Numbered from the stretch's first letter, positions 42,467 through 51,819 are shown. The stretch is DNA of 64,000 bases from Oceanospirillum sp048264105 (GCA_048264105.1 JBLXDJ010000004.1:477232-541231); one strand, 5' to 3'. The notes: generated by a model from the letters alone, not told the origin. Translations and numbers: made by a program.

Positions 42467-44731
42467 GTGCAGGCATCAGCATCCCTGCGTCTTGAGCAGG
42501 TTAGTCTCAGTTGCTCCGGGCGGGAGCTTTTCTCCGCTCTTGATCTGCAGCTGAAGCCCGGTGAGCTGACGCTGATTCAGGGCGATACCGGTTGCGGCAA
42601 AAGCAGCCTGTTACAGCTGATGGCCGGGTTGATCCGTCCGACAGCAGGGCAGGTGGCGGCTGACGGTCGGATTGCCCTGATCCTGCAGGACCCGGATCTT
42701 CAGCTGATCCGGGATCAGGTCGGCCCCGAGGTTGCCCTGTTGCTGGAACAGCTTGCGCAGCCCGCCTTCGGCATGCCGGAACGGGTGGCAACAGCCCTTG
42801 AGCAGGTCGGCCTGAACCTGTCGCAGATGCAGCAGGTGCGCGAACTGTCTCTGGGTCAGCGCTACCGTTTGCTGATCGCAGGTCAGCTGGTGGACACTCC
42901 CGATGTCCTGCTGCTGGATGAACCCTGGGCACAGCTGGATGATGAGGGCTTCTGCCAGCTTCAGGCTTTGCTGCAGAATCTGCTGGCTGAGGGGATTTCT
43001 GTGGTGATTACGGAGCATCGTCCAAAGGTCTGGCAGGATCTGGCGGATCATCATCTGTACCTTGATGCGCAGGGGCTGAAACCGGTTGCCTCTCATTCTC
43101 TGTTTACAGAGCAAAGCAGCCGGTATCCGCCTTTCAGCTGGCCTGCCGGATCTGCCATCAGCACCGCAGTGGGGGATTCTGTGCCCTTGCTGAAAAGTGA
43201 TGCTTTTGAGCTGGAACTTAACCCAAGGCAGAGTCTTTACGGGCGGTCACTGACGCTGATGCCCGGTACTCTGGTGCAGCTGACCGGCAGTAACGGCAGT
43301 GGCAAATCCAGTTTTGTCGATCTGCTGTTGGGTATCCGCAAGCTGAAAAGCGGTCATTTGCTTTGCCTGGGTAAGAGGCCGGAGGCTCAGTACTGTGATG
43401 GCCAGCTGGGCTTTGTCCTGCAGCATCCTGCGCGCCAGATTTTTGCCGATACGGTAAAAGAAGAGATCGCATTTTCGCTTTTACGGGCGGGCTGCAAACC
43501 GGATGATGCAGAGCTTCAGGTGACTCAGATGCTGACGGATCTGCAGCTTGAGGCATTAGCGGAGCGTTCACCCTATACCCTTTCCTATGGCCAGCAGCAT
43601 CTGGTGGCGATTGCCGCTCAGGCGATTCTGAAGCCCCGTTTACTGATTCTGGATGATCCTTCGGCAGGTCTGGATGCCCGCTCGCTACAGGCACTTTCTA
43701 TGCTGCTGAAACAGCTGCTGGCTGAGGGTTGCGGCATTCTGATTACCGGGCACAGGGAGTTCCCCGGAGGGGATGCCCACTGGCAGATTCAGGGCGGGCG
43801 GATTGTTGAGCGGTCAGCGGGGAAGAATGCCCTTTCCTCATCAGTCTTGTATTCAGCAACCCTTTCTTCAACAGACAGGCTTCCGTCATCACCGTCATCA
43901 CCGTCATCACCGTCATCACCGTCATCACCGTCATCACCGTCATCACCGTCATCACCGCCAGCGCTGACGTTAAAGCAGACACCGCAACAGTCGCCAAAAG
44001 CTTCAGGCTGGCAGGCGGCAAAGCATCGCTTCCTGTTAACGGTTTCCGAAGCAAACCGGGTGCGGTTCAAATTGCTGCTTACCCCTTTGCTGGTAGCGGC
44101 CTGTTTTATGCTGCCGGTAGCGGGTTTGCTTGCTCTGGGGTGTGTGCTTTCCCTATTGGTGATCCGCCAGCCGGAGGGGGGTAAAAACTGGCTGCGCTTA
44201 TTCAGGCTGATGAGCCTGCAGTTTGGCTTGCTCTGTCTGTTTTATCTGCTGCGTTTTGGCTGGCAAAGCTGGCCGGAGGCTTTATTGGTTTCAGCGCGCC
44301 TGTTTCTGGCTTTTCTGCCCGGGCTCTGGTTTTTCCTGTCCACACAGGCGCATCAGCTGGTACTGGCGTTGCGGCCGCTGATGTCTGCCCGCAGTGCACT
44401 GGTGCTGTCAGCTACTCTGGCACTGATACCGCGCCTGACCCGGGAAAGCCAACAGCTGTATCAGTTACAGATCCTGAGAGGTGCCCGCATCAGTCTGCGC
44501 CATTTCTGGCGACTTTCCGGTTGGCAGGATCTTTTGAATACGGTACTGCAGCCCTTGCTGATCCAGCTGATCCGCCTGACCCGACAGCAGGCGCTGGCAC
44601 TGAAAAGCCGGGGCTATCAGGGTAATCCCAGGCCGACCTGTTATCCGCCTTTCAGCCAACAGAGACCCATGACAGGTTGTGCGCGCACAGCTGACAGCCC
44701 GTCCAAAACAACCACTGAGACTTCATCATGA
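42467..44731 (+). CDS. Fused ECF-transporter energy module: two ATPases plus EcfT-like domain
   Basis: 754 residues, GTG start with GAGAGG upstream. Residues about 1-205 are an ABC ATPase (Walker A GDTGCGKSSLLQLMAG, LSLGQRYRLLIAGQL, LLLDEPWAQLD). Residues about 250-445 are a second (GSNGSGKSSFVDLLLG, LQHPARQIFADTVKEEI, LSYGQQHLVAIAAQ, LILDDPSAGLD). A linker of eight Pro-Ser-Ser repeats leads to a membrane domain (about 525-720) with EcfT features, including the short ARGxR-like coupling motifs LRGARIS and LKSRGYQG. ECF modules normally use three separate subunits; a single A-A'-T chain is rare but known. The next gene overlaps by ATGA and is the probable S component. Confidence 0.88.
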   Translation: MQASASLRLEQVSLSCSGRELFSALDLQLKPGELTLIQGDTGCGKSSLLQLMAGLIRPTAGQVAADGRIALILQDPDLQLIRDQVGPEVALLLEQLAQPAFGMPERVATALEQVGLNLSQMQQVRELSLGQRYRLLIAGQLVDTPDVLLLDEPWAQLDDEGFCQLQALLQNLLAEGISVVITEHRPKVWQDLADHHLYLDAQGLKPVASHSLFTEQSSRYPPFSWPAGSAISTAVGDSVPLLKSDAFELELNPRQSLYGRSLTLMPGTLVQLTGSNGSGKSSFVDLLLGIRKLKSGHLLCLGKRPEAQYCDGQLGFVLQHPARQIFADTVKEEIAFSLLRAGCKPDDAELQVTQMLTDLQLEALAERSPYTLSYGQQHLVAIAAQAILKPRLLILDDPSAGLDARSLQALSMLLKQLLAEGCGILITGHREFPGGDAHWQIQGGRIVERSAGKNALSSSVLYSATLSSTDRLPSSPSSPSSPSSPSSPSSPSSPSSPPALTLKQTPQQSPKASGWQAAKHRFLLTVSEANRVRFKLLLTPLLVAACFMLPVAGLLALGCVLSLLVIRQPEGGKNWLRLFRLMSLQFGLLCLFYLLRFGWQSWPEALLVSARLFLAFLPGLWFFLSTQAHQLVLALRPLMSARSALVLSATLALIPRLTRESQQLYQLQILRGARISLRHFWRLSGWQDLLNTVLQPLLIQLIRLTRQQALALKSRGYQGNPRPTCYPPFSQQRPMTGCARTADSPSKTTTETSS
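43883..43954 (+). repeat. Nine-base tandem repeat (CCGTCATCA)8 in the ECF fusion gene
   Basis: Eight perfect copies encode the Pro-Ser-Ser linker between the second ATPase and the membrane domain, then a partial CCGCCA. The 9-base period preserves the frame, so linker length can drift. Confidence 0.95.
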
Positions 44732-45366
44732 ATGATACGGATTTTTCCACTGCGCCGGGGGCAAAACGTTTCTGGCAACGCCTTAATCCGCTGCAGGCGT
44801 TTTCGCTGGCGGATGCCCTCTTATTGGCCGCGCTGGCATTGCTGCTGGTGGCTTTTAAAGCGATGGTGCGGCTTAAACTCGGGCTGACCGGCCACTCCAT
44901 GTTCCTGCTGGTACTGGTATTTCTGCTGGCCCGTGGATTGGTGCCCCATCGGGGATCTGTTCTTTACTGCGGTCTGATGGCGGGTCTGCTGGCTATGGTG
45001 ATGGGGGTAGGCAAGGGTGGCCCTCTGATTCTGATGAAGATGGCGTTGCCGGCACTCACCATGGAGATCGCTCTGCTGTTACTGCCTATGGCGGCCTGGA
45101 CACTCTGGCAGGCGGTGCTTGTGGCATTGGCCGGGATGCTGGCCTGGTTGTTTAAAGGTGTTCTGGGATTATGGCTGGCCGGTGCTGAAAGCGAGGTAAT
45201 TCTGCTGCAGATGGGCTGGAAGATGCTGGGCGGCGGGCTTTTCAGTATTTTGGCAGCGCTTTTGGTGCCCGGTGTGATGCGAAAGCTGGCGCATCACGGT
45301 TTGGTTACGAACCCGAAAATAAAACCCGGCTCAGCTGAACAGAATCAGAAGGAGGTCGGACTATGA
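44728..45366 (+). CDS. S-component-like membrane protein of the ECF transporter
   Basis: 212 residues with about five or six membrane segments (ALLLAALALLLVAFKAMVRL, GHSMFLLVLVFLLARGLV, GLMAGLLAMVMGVGKGGPLI, ALPALTMEIALLLLP). It starts inside the stop codon of the ECF fusion (ATGA). Size, position and small-residue-rich helices fit a substrate-binding S component. I do not match it to thiamin, biotin, cobalt or B12 types. The tail (NPKIKPGSAEQNQKEVGL) is cytosolic and overlaps the next gene. Confidence 0.75.
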   Translation: MNDTDFSTAPGAKRFWQRLNPLQAFSLADALLLAALALLLVAFKAMVRLKLGLTGHSMFLLVLVFLLARGLVPHRGSVLYCGLMAGLLAMVMGVGKGGPLILMKMALPALTMEIALLLLPMAAWTLWQAVLVALAGMLAWLFKGVLGLWLAGAESEVILLQMGWKMLGGGLFSILAALLVPGVMRKLAHHGLVTNPKIKPGSAEQNQKEVGL

Positions 45367-46115
45367 ATAGGGACAGCAAGGAGCAGTGCCTCTATCTGGC
45401 TATTGATGATACCGATGATATCGGCACCAAGGGCACCGGTGAGATCGCTGAAGAGATCGCACAGCTGATTGAGGCGCAGGGGCTGGGGCGAACCAGCATG
45501 GTGACCCGCCATCAGCTGTTTGTGCATGACTCCATCCCCTATACCTCTCATAACAGTGCCATGTGCTTTCAGATTTTTACGGCAGAGCCAGACCCTGAGG
45601 CGATCCGCTCACTGGCGATTAAACATCTGCTGGCGGAATCAGCCCCGGCGTCAGATCCGGGGCTGGCGCTTCTGAGTTCGGATGGCCGCGAAGACTGGAC
45701 ACCTCTGGTGACCTACGGCCTTAGTGCCAAAAGACAGGTGCTGACCAAAACGGATGCCTACAGTCTTGCTGAGGAGCTGGCTGTGCATCTCTCGGAGCAT
45801 GGCGGAACCGGTGACGGCGTGATCGGTGCGCTGGCAGCTATAGGATTACGCATGACCGGCAGTGACGGCCGCTTTAAAGGTCGGCTGAAATTACCCGCAG
45901 CCGAAGGACTCTGGCGGGTCAGTGATATTATCGGACAGACTACAGCTTCTGCCGTGGTTGATCTGAGCGGCCAGTGTCTCGCGTCAGATGAAGAGGTTTA
46001 TCTCTCCGGAAAGATCAAAGCGGTTCTGTTGAATCATCAGCAGACGCTTCTGGTAGCCCGGAACGATAATGGTCAATGGCGCAATGCCGGACGGCAGGAA
46101 CTGAAGGCGTATTAA
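45363..46115 (+). CDS. TiaS-like 'IDDTD' enzyme in the uptake operon
   Basis: 250 residues. The N terminus YLAIDDTDDIGTKGTGEIAE recalls the kinase-type domain of archaeal TiaS (which begins G-I-D-D-T-D-S). Then LFVHDSIPYTSHNSAMCFQI and GTGDGVIGALAAIGLR match its ferredoxin-like domain. TiaS uses ATP to add agmatine to a tRNA cytidine. The OB-fold and zinc ribbon that hold tRNA in TiaS are missing, so a small-molecule kinase/ligase acting on the imported compound is more likely. AGGAGG precedes the ATG, which overlaps the upstream gene by four bases. Confidence 0.75.
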   Translation: MNRDSKEQCLYLAIDDTDDIGTKGTGEIAEEIAQLIEAQGLGRTSMVTRHQLFVHDSIPYTSHNSAMCFQIFTAEPDPEAIRSLAIKHLLAESAPASDPGLALLSSDGREDWTPLVTYGLSAKRQVLTKTDAYSLAEELAVHLSEHGGTGDGVIGALAAIGLRMTGSDGRFKGRLKLPAAEGLWRVSDIIGQTTASAVVDLSGQCLASDEEVYLSGKIKAVLLNHQQTLLVARNDNGQWRNAGRQELKAY

Positions 46116-46369
46116 TGTCAGATTTTTCACCTGAAACCGGGATGTTTTCCGACACAGATGATGCCTTTGTTTTACAGGATGAGCGCTGGGTATTCCGTTA
46201 TCCGGCGACAGACCTTGCCGCCAGCCGGAAGGCGGCGCAAACCTGTAATGGCTTTGTTGCGGATGACGAAGATGAATGGCTGGATGATACCGAGTTATCC
46301 TGCGTGAACTGCGCCAGAAGGCGCTGGCTCAGTGAGGGTTTTGCCTGCCTTTTCAGAAGTGCCGGATAG
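46115..46369 (+). CDS. Small Cys-containing protein at the end of the uptake operon
   Basis: 84 residues. It starts in the TAATG overlap with the TiaS-like gene, so it is coupled. The acidic N-terminal half is followed by LSCVNCARRRWLSEGFACLF, a C-x2-C pair plus a third Cys that could bind a metal or a cluster. No signal peptide. Function unknown; strict coupling to four transport-linked genes argues for a role in the same pathway. Confidence 0.65.
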   Translation: MSDFSPETGMFSDTDDAFVLQDERWVFRYPATDLAASRKAAQTCNGFVADDEDEWLDDTELSCVNCARRRWLSEGFACLFRSAG

Positions 46370-46491
46370 GATGTTGAGGTTATATTTTGTGAATCGACCA
46401 CCAAAAATAACGATGAGTATCAAAAGGTTAGTGTCTTTTTAGAGCTTTTGCTTAAAATGGCATCTCTACCCGCTATTGGAATGACAAACCT

Positions 46492-47043
46492 ATGGATGCT
46501 TTAGCCTGCAATTTTGAACAACAGGATTTCTACCGTGCCGGTCGCGTGGCTTTTGCCGATGGCTGGCATCAGATTCCCAGTGATCCCGAGGTGCTGTTTG
46601 CTACAGGGGAGCCGGAAGGTGCTGACCAGGCACTCATTGAGGGTTTCTTAGCGAAAGAAGGCCAATACTATCAGCTGGTAAGTGACTATCTGAAAAAGCA
46701 CTATTCTGAGCTGCTGGAACGCTCGGAGTTCCTCGATGTGTTTGATGAAGAAGATCCTGTCTATCCCTCCGATTTTGGTGATCTGACCGAAGAGGTCATG
46801 CTGCAAGGTGACGTTTATTCCCTGATTCGCCTGACCGGCATTATCCTGCTGTCACCGGAAAAGAACGCTATCAGTTTCTGCTTTGAATGTGCCTGGGATG
46901 AGGAGCACGGGCTGGGTATTGTGATCTACAAGGATGAAGTGATCTGGTGTGATGGCGAGCAGCAGGCCTATGCGGGGCTAAACTTCCCTGAACTGCTGGA
47001 TCTGGATCGTATGTATCGGGCCGAGCTGGAGCGTCAGGGTTAA
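46492..47043 (+). CDS. Hypothetical acidic protein
   Basis: 183 residues, soluble. Pattern FECAWDEEHGLGIVIYKDEV ... AGLNFPELLDLDRMYR resembles the DUF6985-like family with a G-x-G-I-V-I strand, found in proteins of unknown role and in some toxin-immunity loci; the match is by eye. It stands 122 bases after the uptake operon and 102 bases before the dioxygenase gene, probably on its own. Confidence 0.68.
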   Translation: MDALACNFEQQDFYRAGRVAFADGWHQIPSDPEVLFATGEPEGADQALIEGFLAKEGQYYQLVSDYLKKHYSELLERSEFLDVFDEEDPVYPSDFGDLTEEVMLQGDVYSLIRLTGIILLSPEKNAISFCFECAWDEEHGLGIVIYKDEVIWCDGEQQAYAGLNFPELLDLDRMYRAELERQG

Positions 47044-47145
47044 GAGACCGCTGTATTGTTAGCTTAAAGTTAATAATGAATTAATAATGCAGGGTCTTCA
47101 GTTGTTAATGGCCTGCGCGTAAAGTCTCCCTAAAATGGAGACAAC

Positions 47146-47949
47146 ATGATGAACGCATCCAATATTATTTTTATCTCTCACGGCGGCGGCCCTATGCCGT
47201 TATTAGGCGATCCGGGTCATCAGGAGATGGTGGATCAGCTGAATGAGTTACGCGCGGTTCTGCCTAAGCCCTCGGCCATTCTGGTGATCAGCGCTCACTG
47301 GGAAGACGCGGTACCGGCGATCACCTCCGGCAGCAATCCAGAGCTGATTTACGATTATTACGGTTTCCCAAAAGAGTCCTACGAGATCCAATATCCGGCT
47401 CCCGGTGAGCCGGAACTGGCCAGCCGGATTCATCAGGCGTTAGCGAAGGCGGGCATTGAGTCCCGTCTGGATGATCAGCGTGGTTTTGACCACGGTATGT
47501 TTGTCCCGCTGAAGATGATGTTCCCTCAGGCTGATATTCCGGTTGTTCAGCTGTCTCTGGCCTCATCCCTTGATCCTGAGCTGCATCTGGCGATGGGTGA
47601 GGCGTTGAAAAGGGTGGATTGGGATAACCTGCTGGTGGTGGGTTCCGGTTTCTCTTTCCACAATATGCGCGCCTTCTTTTCTGCACCGTCTCAGGAGGTC
47701 ACCGACCTGAATCAGGGCTTTGAACACTGGCTGCTGGAAACCTGTGCCGGTGATCTGAGTGAAGCGGATCGGCGTCAGCGTCTGGTGAACTGGGAGCAGG
47801 CTCCCGGTGCCCGTTTCTGCCATCCAAGGGAGGAGCACCTGCTGCCCCTGCATGTTTGCTACGGTATAGCGGGAAGCGCATCCAGCGGTGAGTATCCGGC
47901 GAAAATTCTGGGAAAAGAGTCCGGTATGTTCCACTGGCAGGTGGATTAA
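47146..47949 (+). CDS. Class III extradiol ring-cleavage dioxygenase, YgiD/DODA-like
   Basis: 267 residues. Conserved: FISHGGGPMPLLGDPGHQEM, LVISAHWEDAVPAITSG, RGFDHGMFVPLKMMFPQADI, VVGSGFSFHNMRAF and PREEHLLPLHV. The metal-binding His of SHGG and SAHW and the catalytic His of DHG are in place. The family opens catechol rings such as L-DOPA. TGGAGA precedes the ATG; a second ATG follows directly. It converges with the MBL-fold lipoprotein gene, three bases apart. Confidence 0.88.
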   Translation: MMNASNIIFISHGGGPMPLLGDPGHQEMVDQLNELRAVLPKPSAILVISAHWEDAVPAITSGSNPELIYDYYGFPKESYEIQYPAPGEPELASRIHQALAKAGIESRLDDQRGFDHGMFVPLKMMFPQADIPVVQLSLASSLDPELHLAMGEALKRVDWDNLLVVGSGFSFHNMRAFFSAPSQEVTDLNQGFEHWLLETCAGDLSEADRRQRLVNWEQAPGARFCHPREEHLLPLHVCYGIAGSASSGEYPAKILGKESGMFHWQVD

Positions 47950-47952
47950 ATA

Positions 47953-49068
47953 TCAGAGCGTGGCCAGCTGGGTATTCTGTAAACTCTGCCACCAGCGCTG
48001 TTCTACCGCAGGGGAGGTCACCTGCAGAATATCCCCGACAACCGGTGTGCTCAGGCTGACCTGATGAACTTCTGCGGCGTCTGTCACCCGATTCAGCGGG
48101 TCGTACCAGGCATGAAAGGCCAGATCAAAGGTGCCGTTATGAATCGGCATCATCACCTTGCCCTGCAGATCCAGATGCGCCTGAACACTCTGTTCCGGTG
48201 TCATGTGGATGTCGGACCAGTCTTTATCGTAAGCACCGGTTTCGATCAGGGTCAGATCAAAGGGGCCGTAGGTCTCGCCGATCTGTTTAAAGCCTGCGAA
48301 ATAACCGGAGTCACCACTGAAGTAGAGGGATTCGTTAGCGGTTTTAATCACCCATGAGCCCCAAAGTGTGGAGTTACGGTCGCTTATGCCCCGGCCGGAA
48401 AAGTGCTGGGTCGGCGTGAATGCGATCAGCTGATCGCCCATGCGCTCTTCCTGCCACCAGTCGAAGGTTTTGATCTTCTCTTCCGCCACGCCCCATTCTT
48501 TCAGATCGCCATCGACACCCAAGGGCACGTAGAAGCTGTCGCTCAGCTCCGCCAGATGGGCGATGCTCTCTTTATCAAGATGGTCGTAATGGTTGTGAGA
48601 GATCAGTACCTTCTGAATCGGTGGCAGCTCTGTTAACTCAATGGGCGGCTGATGGAAACGCTTGGGGCCCATAAAGGAGAAGGGTGAGGCGCGCTCCGCA
48701 AAGACCGGATCGATCAGCCAGTAATCGCCGTACACTTTCAGCAGAATTGAGGAGTGTCCCAGCTTGATCAGCCAGAAGCGATCATCCGCCAGATTATCCA
48801 GTTGCTCGCGGCTGATACTCTTAACCGGCAGGTTCACCATAGGTTCGGCATCCACCTTGCTGGCCGTCATAAAACGCCAGAAAATGCCGATGGTTTTCCC
48901 CAGGCCTGCATCCTCGACGGATGCGGCGTTATAAAACCTGCCATCCTCATAGCGGGAGGCGTTTGGTGTATCCATCTTGTCTGTTGTGGCGACCAATTCG
49001 GCGTTCATCATGCAGCCTCCGGCTAACAGAATCAGGCAAAAAGCCAGAATCCATCTGAATGGTGTCAT
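47953..49068 (-). CDS. MBL-fold lipoprotein hydrolase (UlaG/NAPE-PLD-like)
   Basis: 371 residues. Lipobox LLAGGC in the signal. Metallo-beta-lactamase motifs: ILLKVYGDYWLIDPVF, the metal motif SHNHYDHLD, FTPTQHFSGRG, LYFSGDSGYFAGF and MPIHNGTFDLAFH. This set (GDSG, W-x-x-L-I-D-P) is typical of the RomA/NAPE-phospholipase D-like branch. It should be an envelope lipoprotein with two metal ions acting on a lipid or phosphoester. Confidence 0.87.
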   Translation of the reverse strand: MTPFRWILAFCLILLAGGCMMNAELVATTDKMDTPNASRYEDGRFYNAASVEDAGLGKTIGIFWRFMTASKVDAEPMVNLPVKSISREQLDNLADDRFWLIKLGHSSILLKVYGDYWLIDPVFAERASPFSFMGPKRFHQPPIELTELPPIQKVLISHNHYDHLDKESIAHLAELSDSFYVPLGVDGDLKEWGVAEEKIKTFDWWQEERMGDQLIAFTPTQHFSGRGISDRNSTLWGSWVIKTANESLYFSGDSGYFAGFKQIGETYGPFDLTLIETGAYDKDWSDIHMTPEQSVQAHLDLQGKVMMPIHNGTFDLAFHAWYDPLNRVTDAAEVHQVSLSTPVVGDILQVTSPAVEQRWWQSLQNTQLATL

Positions 49069-49133
49069 AGGGTCACTCTTGGTTTATCGTTGTCACAAGT
49101 CCGAAGATCAACCTAACACATAAGGGATGTTTT

Positions 49134-49544
49134 ATGGTGTGTTTCAGACTGCGATCGGATCGAAGCCTGTTGTCTGCCGTCGGAATCCTGTGGCTGCTGG
49201 CGCTGCTGAGTTCGGGGCTGCTGAGTTCAGCGCTGGCAAAGGCAGGCGTTGAGCCGAGTGTTCAGCAGGAGATCGATTACCTGCTGCATTATGTCGAAAA
49301 TACCGATTGTACCTATGACCGGAACGGCAGCCTGCATACCGGTCAGGAAGCGGTGGAGCATATCCGCAACAAGTACGATTATTTCCGGGATGATATTGAA
49401 ACCGCAGAGGACTTTATCCGGCTATCCGCCAGTAAAAGTACCTTCAGTGGCCGCTATTATCAGGTGATCTGTCCCGGTGTTGAGGCTGTGAAAAGTCAGG
49501 ACTGGCTGCTGAAAGCCCTAAAAGATTTCAGGGCTTCAGAGTAG
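49134..49544 (+). CDS. DUF5329 family exported protein
   Basis: 136 residues. A hydrophobic signal region (about 13-36) precedes QQEIDYLLHYVENTDCTYDRNGSLH, EAVEHIRNKYDYFRDDIETA, SASKSTFSGRYYQVIC, the core of DUF5329. Two Cys are likely paired in the periplasm. AAGGGA lies eight bases before the ATG. Function unknown. Confidence 0.8.
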   Translation: MVCFRLRSDRSLLSAVGILWLLALLSSGLLSSALAKAGVEPSVQQEIDYLLHYVENTDCTYDRNGSLHTGQEAVEHIRNKYDYFRDDIETAEDFIRLSASKSTFSGRYYQVICPGVEAVKSQDWLLKALKDFRASE

Positions 49545-49545
49545 C

Positions 49546-50640
49546 TTATTGCGCCGGTTGCCAGTTACGGGCGGCGTTAATACGCTCCTGAATCGCCGGG
49601 TGAGAACTCAGATAGTTGCCCAGAGCGTTGTCATCCCCGCTGTCGGATTCTGTCCTGCCATGACTGTGCATCAGGCTGCTCATGGCGTCGGCAAAATCCG
49701 ATGGTGATTGCCCCAGCTTATGCAGCTGACTGTAGGCAAAGGCATCCGCTTCCCGCTCCATATCCCTTGAGAAGGCGCTTTGCATCAGACTGGTTCCGGC
49801 ACCCAGAATCATCTCTCCGGCCCCTTCAATATCACCAAACATCAGAGCAAAGAGCATAGAGGTTGCGGTGGCCTGTGCCAGCATCTTCATGCTGTGCTGA
49901 TGCTCCACATGGCCGATCTCATGCAGCATAACGGCGGTGAGCTGCTCGGGATGATCCGCCATCAGCCCGACGATATCGTCGGTCAGAATCACATCACCGT
50001 TGGGCAGCGCCATGGCGTTGGCTCCCATATCCCAACTGCGGAAGTTGAGGCGGTAGTTTTCCCGGGGAATGTTCAGTGCATCCAGTGCCTGATGCCATTG
50101 CTGACGGATCTGCGTCTGTTGAACTTCAGACACTTCTGAGGGCTCCATATAGAAGCGATCCAGAATCGCCAGGGTTTGCTCACCGGACTGTTCTGCAACC
50201 GCATCCGGTAAGAAGGCGACACTGATACTGGCCGCCGCCGGGATCACCTTAAAGACCATCATCCAGATAAAGAGCGGCAGGATAACCACAGAGGCAAAAA
50301 CAGCGATCCAGTGGGTTTCAAGCCAGCTGGCGATATGGGCTTCCGGTTTAAGCCCCGGCCAGCGATAGCGGGCATCATCGGGAATAAAGCGGGCACCATC
50401 CGGCATGATCAACTCGGCAGGCAATCCGGGGATGATCGCGCTGTAGTCCAGATCGTCTGCCGTATGCGCTTCCAGTGTCTCTTGCTGATGACTGAGGATC
50501 GTCACACTGCCGTCGCTGTTTACAACGGCAAAGGCCGGTTGTGCTGCTGCACGACCGGCCTCCTGATAGATCCCCTGAACACTGCCTTTGGGCTGATGCA
50601 TGGCATCAACGGAAGGGTTTGGGTCAGTGGGCACTGTCAT
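49546..50640 (-). CDS. M48-family metallopeptidase with N-terminal membrane anchor
   Basis: 364 residues. An N-terminal cytosolic region of about 110 residues precedes a membrane helix (HWIAVFASVVILPLFIWMMVF), then a zinc peptidase domain with HEIGHVEHQHSMK and the third ligand Glu in READAFAYSQL. It stands 48 bases behind the DUF898 gene, the usual pairing. Likely acts on membrane or periplasmic protein substrates. Confidence 0.9.
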   Translation of the reverse strand: MTVPTDPNPSVDAMHQPKGSVQGIYQEAGRAAAQPAFAVVNSDGSVTILSHQQETLEAHTADDLDYSAIIPGLPAELIMPDGARFIPDDARYRWPGLKPEAHIASWLETHWIAVFASVVILPLFIWMMVFKVIPAAASISVAFLPDAVAEQSGEQTLAILDRFYMEPSEVSEVQQTQIRQQWHQALDALNIPRENYRLNFRSWDMGANAMALPNGDVILTDDIVGLMADHPEQLTAVMLHEIGHVEHQHSMKMLAQATATSMLFALMFGDIEGAGEMILGAGTSLMQSAFSRDMEREADAFAYSQLHKLGQSPSDFADAMSSLMHSHGRTESDSGDDNALGNYLSSHPAIQERINAARNWQPAQ

Positions 50641-50688
50641 AATTTACCTTTTGCTCTTTTTTGTCTGGGTTCTCTGACCACTCTTTGA

Positions 50689-51819
50689 TCAGGTCAGGGA
50701 CAGATCGACATCAAATACACCGGCGGCTTCTTCACCAAAGGCACCTTTGTCATCCTGAACCGTATTCACCAGCGTCTCGATACCTGGCTGCAGCACCACT
50801 TCGGTAGAGCTTGCCAGTAGCTGGTTCTTACGGATCTGGGTGATCGGATAAGCCAGTCCCAGAGTGAAGATCAGCAACAGGGTATTGCTCAGGTTCAGCC
50901 AGGAGAAAGAGGCGATTTTCAGATCCGCTTTAAAGGCAACGGTTTCTTCAATCTGCAGATTCGCCAGAATATGGTTGTAGATCATGCCGTAGAAGATAGC
51001 GCCAAGAATGCTCATGGCAAACAGATAAACCACCATGAAAATAGGCAGAACCAGCGCCTGACTGATAGCACCATAACGGAACTGATCAACCAGTGAGAAA
51101 GCGGTTACAAACCCTGTGATCACCAGACCAAAGGCAAGACCTGCGCCGATCAGCGCCAGGGCGGTCAGGTAGTAGTGTTTTGTCGACAGGGGCAGCTGGA
51201 AAGGCTTACCGCCGAAGCTGATGTTCTGATAGATATACTGATGGATCTTCTTCAGAACCCACGGCATCGCCAGCCACATGGTAATGACGCCCAGAATCGG
51301 CAGCAGGATAAAGTTCACCAAAGCGCCGCCATAGGTGCCGTTAAAAGAGAAGCGCACATTACGATAAGCGGTATTGCGCATGCTGAAACGCAAGCCTGCG
51401 TTAATCAGCCAGGGGTAGGCACCCATCAGCAGTAGGGTGCAGATCAGGCTCAGAATCGGGTTCAGGCTGGAGACAAGGGCATAGATGGCAAAGACCACCA
51501 CCGCGATAATCCGGCCAATCAGAATCTGCATCGGTTTCGCCAGAAAGGCTAGCCGGTGACCGTCGATCTGGGTGTGACCATACAGGTACTGGGTGTTACG
51601 CACTTTTGCCCAGGCGCTGTAGATGCCCAGGGTGATAATGCTTAGCAGCAGGTTAACCAACCAGAGTTTGAAATATTCCATTTTCTTACCGGAGAAGATC
51701 ACCGGTACGGTTTTGCTGTTCAGCATACGCTGGATAGCGGTTTCACTATCAGGCGTTGCGGATAGGTCAGGCATGTTCTGAGGGTTCAGCTCAGCCCCAT
51801 TCGGAAGGGTATCTGTCAT
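50689..51819 (-). CDS. DUF898 (YjgN) family membrane protein
   Basis: 376 residues, six or more membrane segments. Repeated DUF898 motif: F-S-G-K-K-x-x-Y-F-K-L-W (VIFSGKKMEYFKLWLVNLLL) and AKVRNTQYLYGHTQIDGHRLAFLAKP, then LRFSMRNTAYRNVRFSFNGTYGGALV. AAGGA precedes the ATG. Transcribed ahead of the M48 peptidase. Transport or membrane-stress role unproven. Confidence 0.88.
   Translation of the reverse strand: MTDTLPNGAELNPQNMPDLSATPDSETAIQRMLNSKTVPVIFSGKKMEYFKLWLVNLLLSIITLGIYSAWAKVRNTQYLYGHTQIDGHRLAFLAKPMQILIGRIIAVVVFAIYALVSSLNPILSLICTLLLMGAYPWLINAGLRFSMRNTAYRNVRFSFNGTYGGALVNFILLPILGVITMWLAMPWVLKKIHQYIYQNISFGGKPFQLPLSTKHYYLTALALIGAGLAFGLVITGFVTAFSLVDQFRYGAISQALVLPIFMVVYLFAMSILGAIFYGMIYNHILANLQIEETVAFKADLKIASFSWLNLSNTLLLIFTLGLAYPITQIRKNQLLASSTEVVLQPGIETLVNTVQDDKGAFGEEAAGVFDVDLSLT

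Noticed and set aside
43883..43954. CRISPR-like array from the CCGTCATCA repeats
   Set aside because: The units are 9 bases, directly joined, with no spacers, and lie inside a coding frame as Pro-Ser-Ser repeats.
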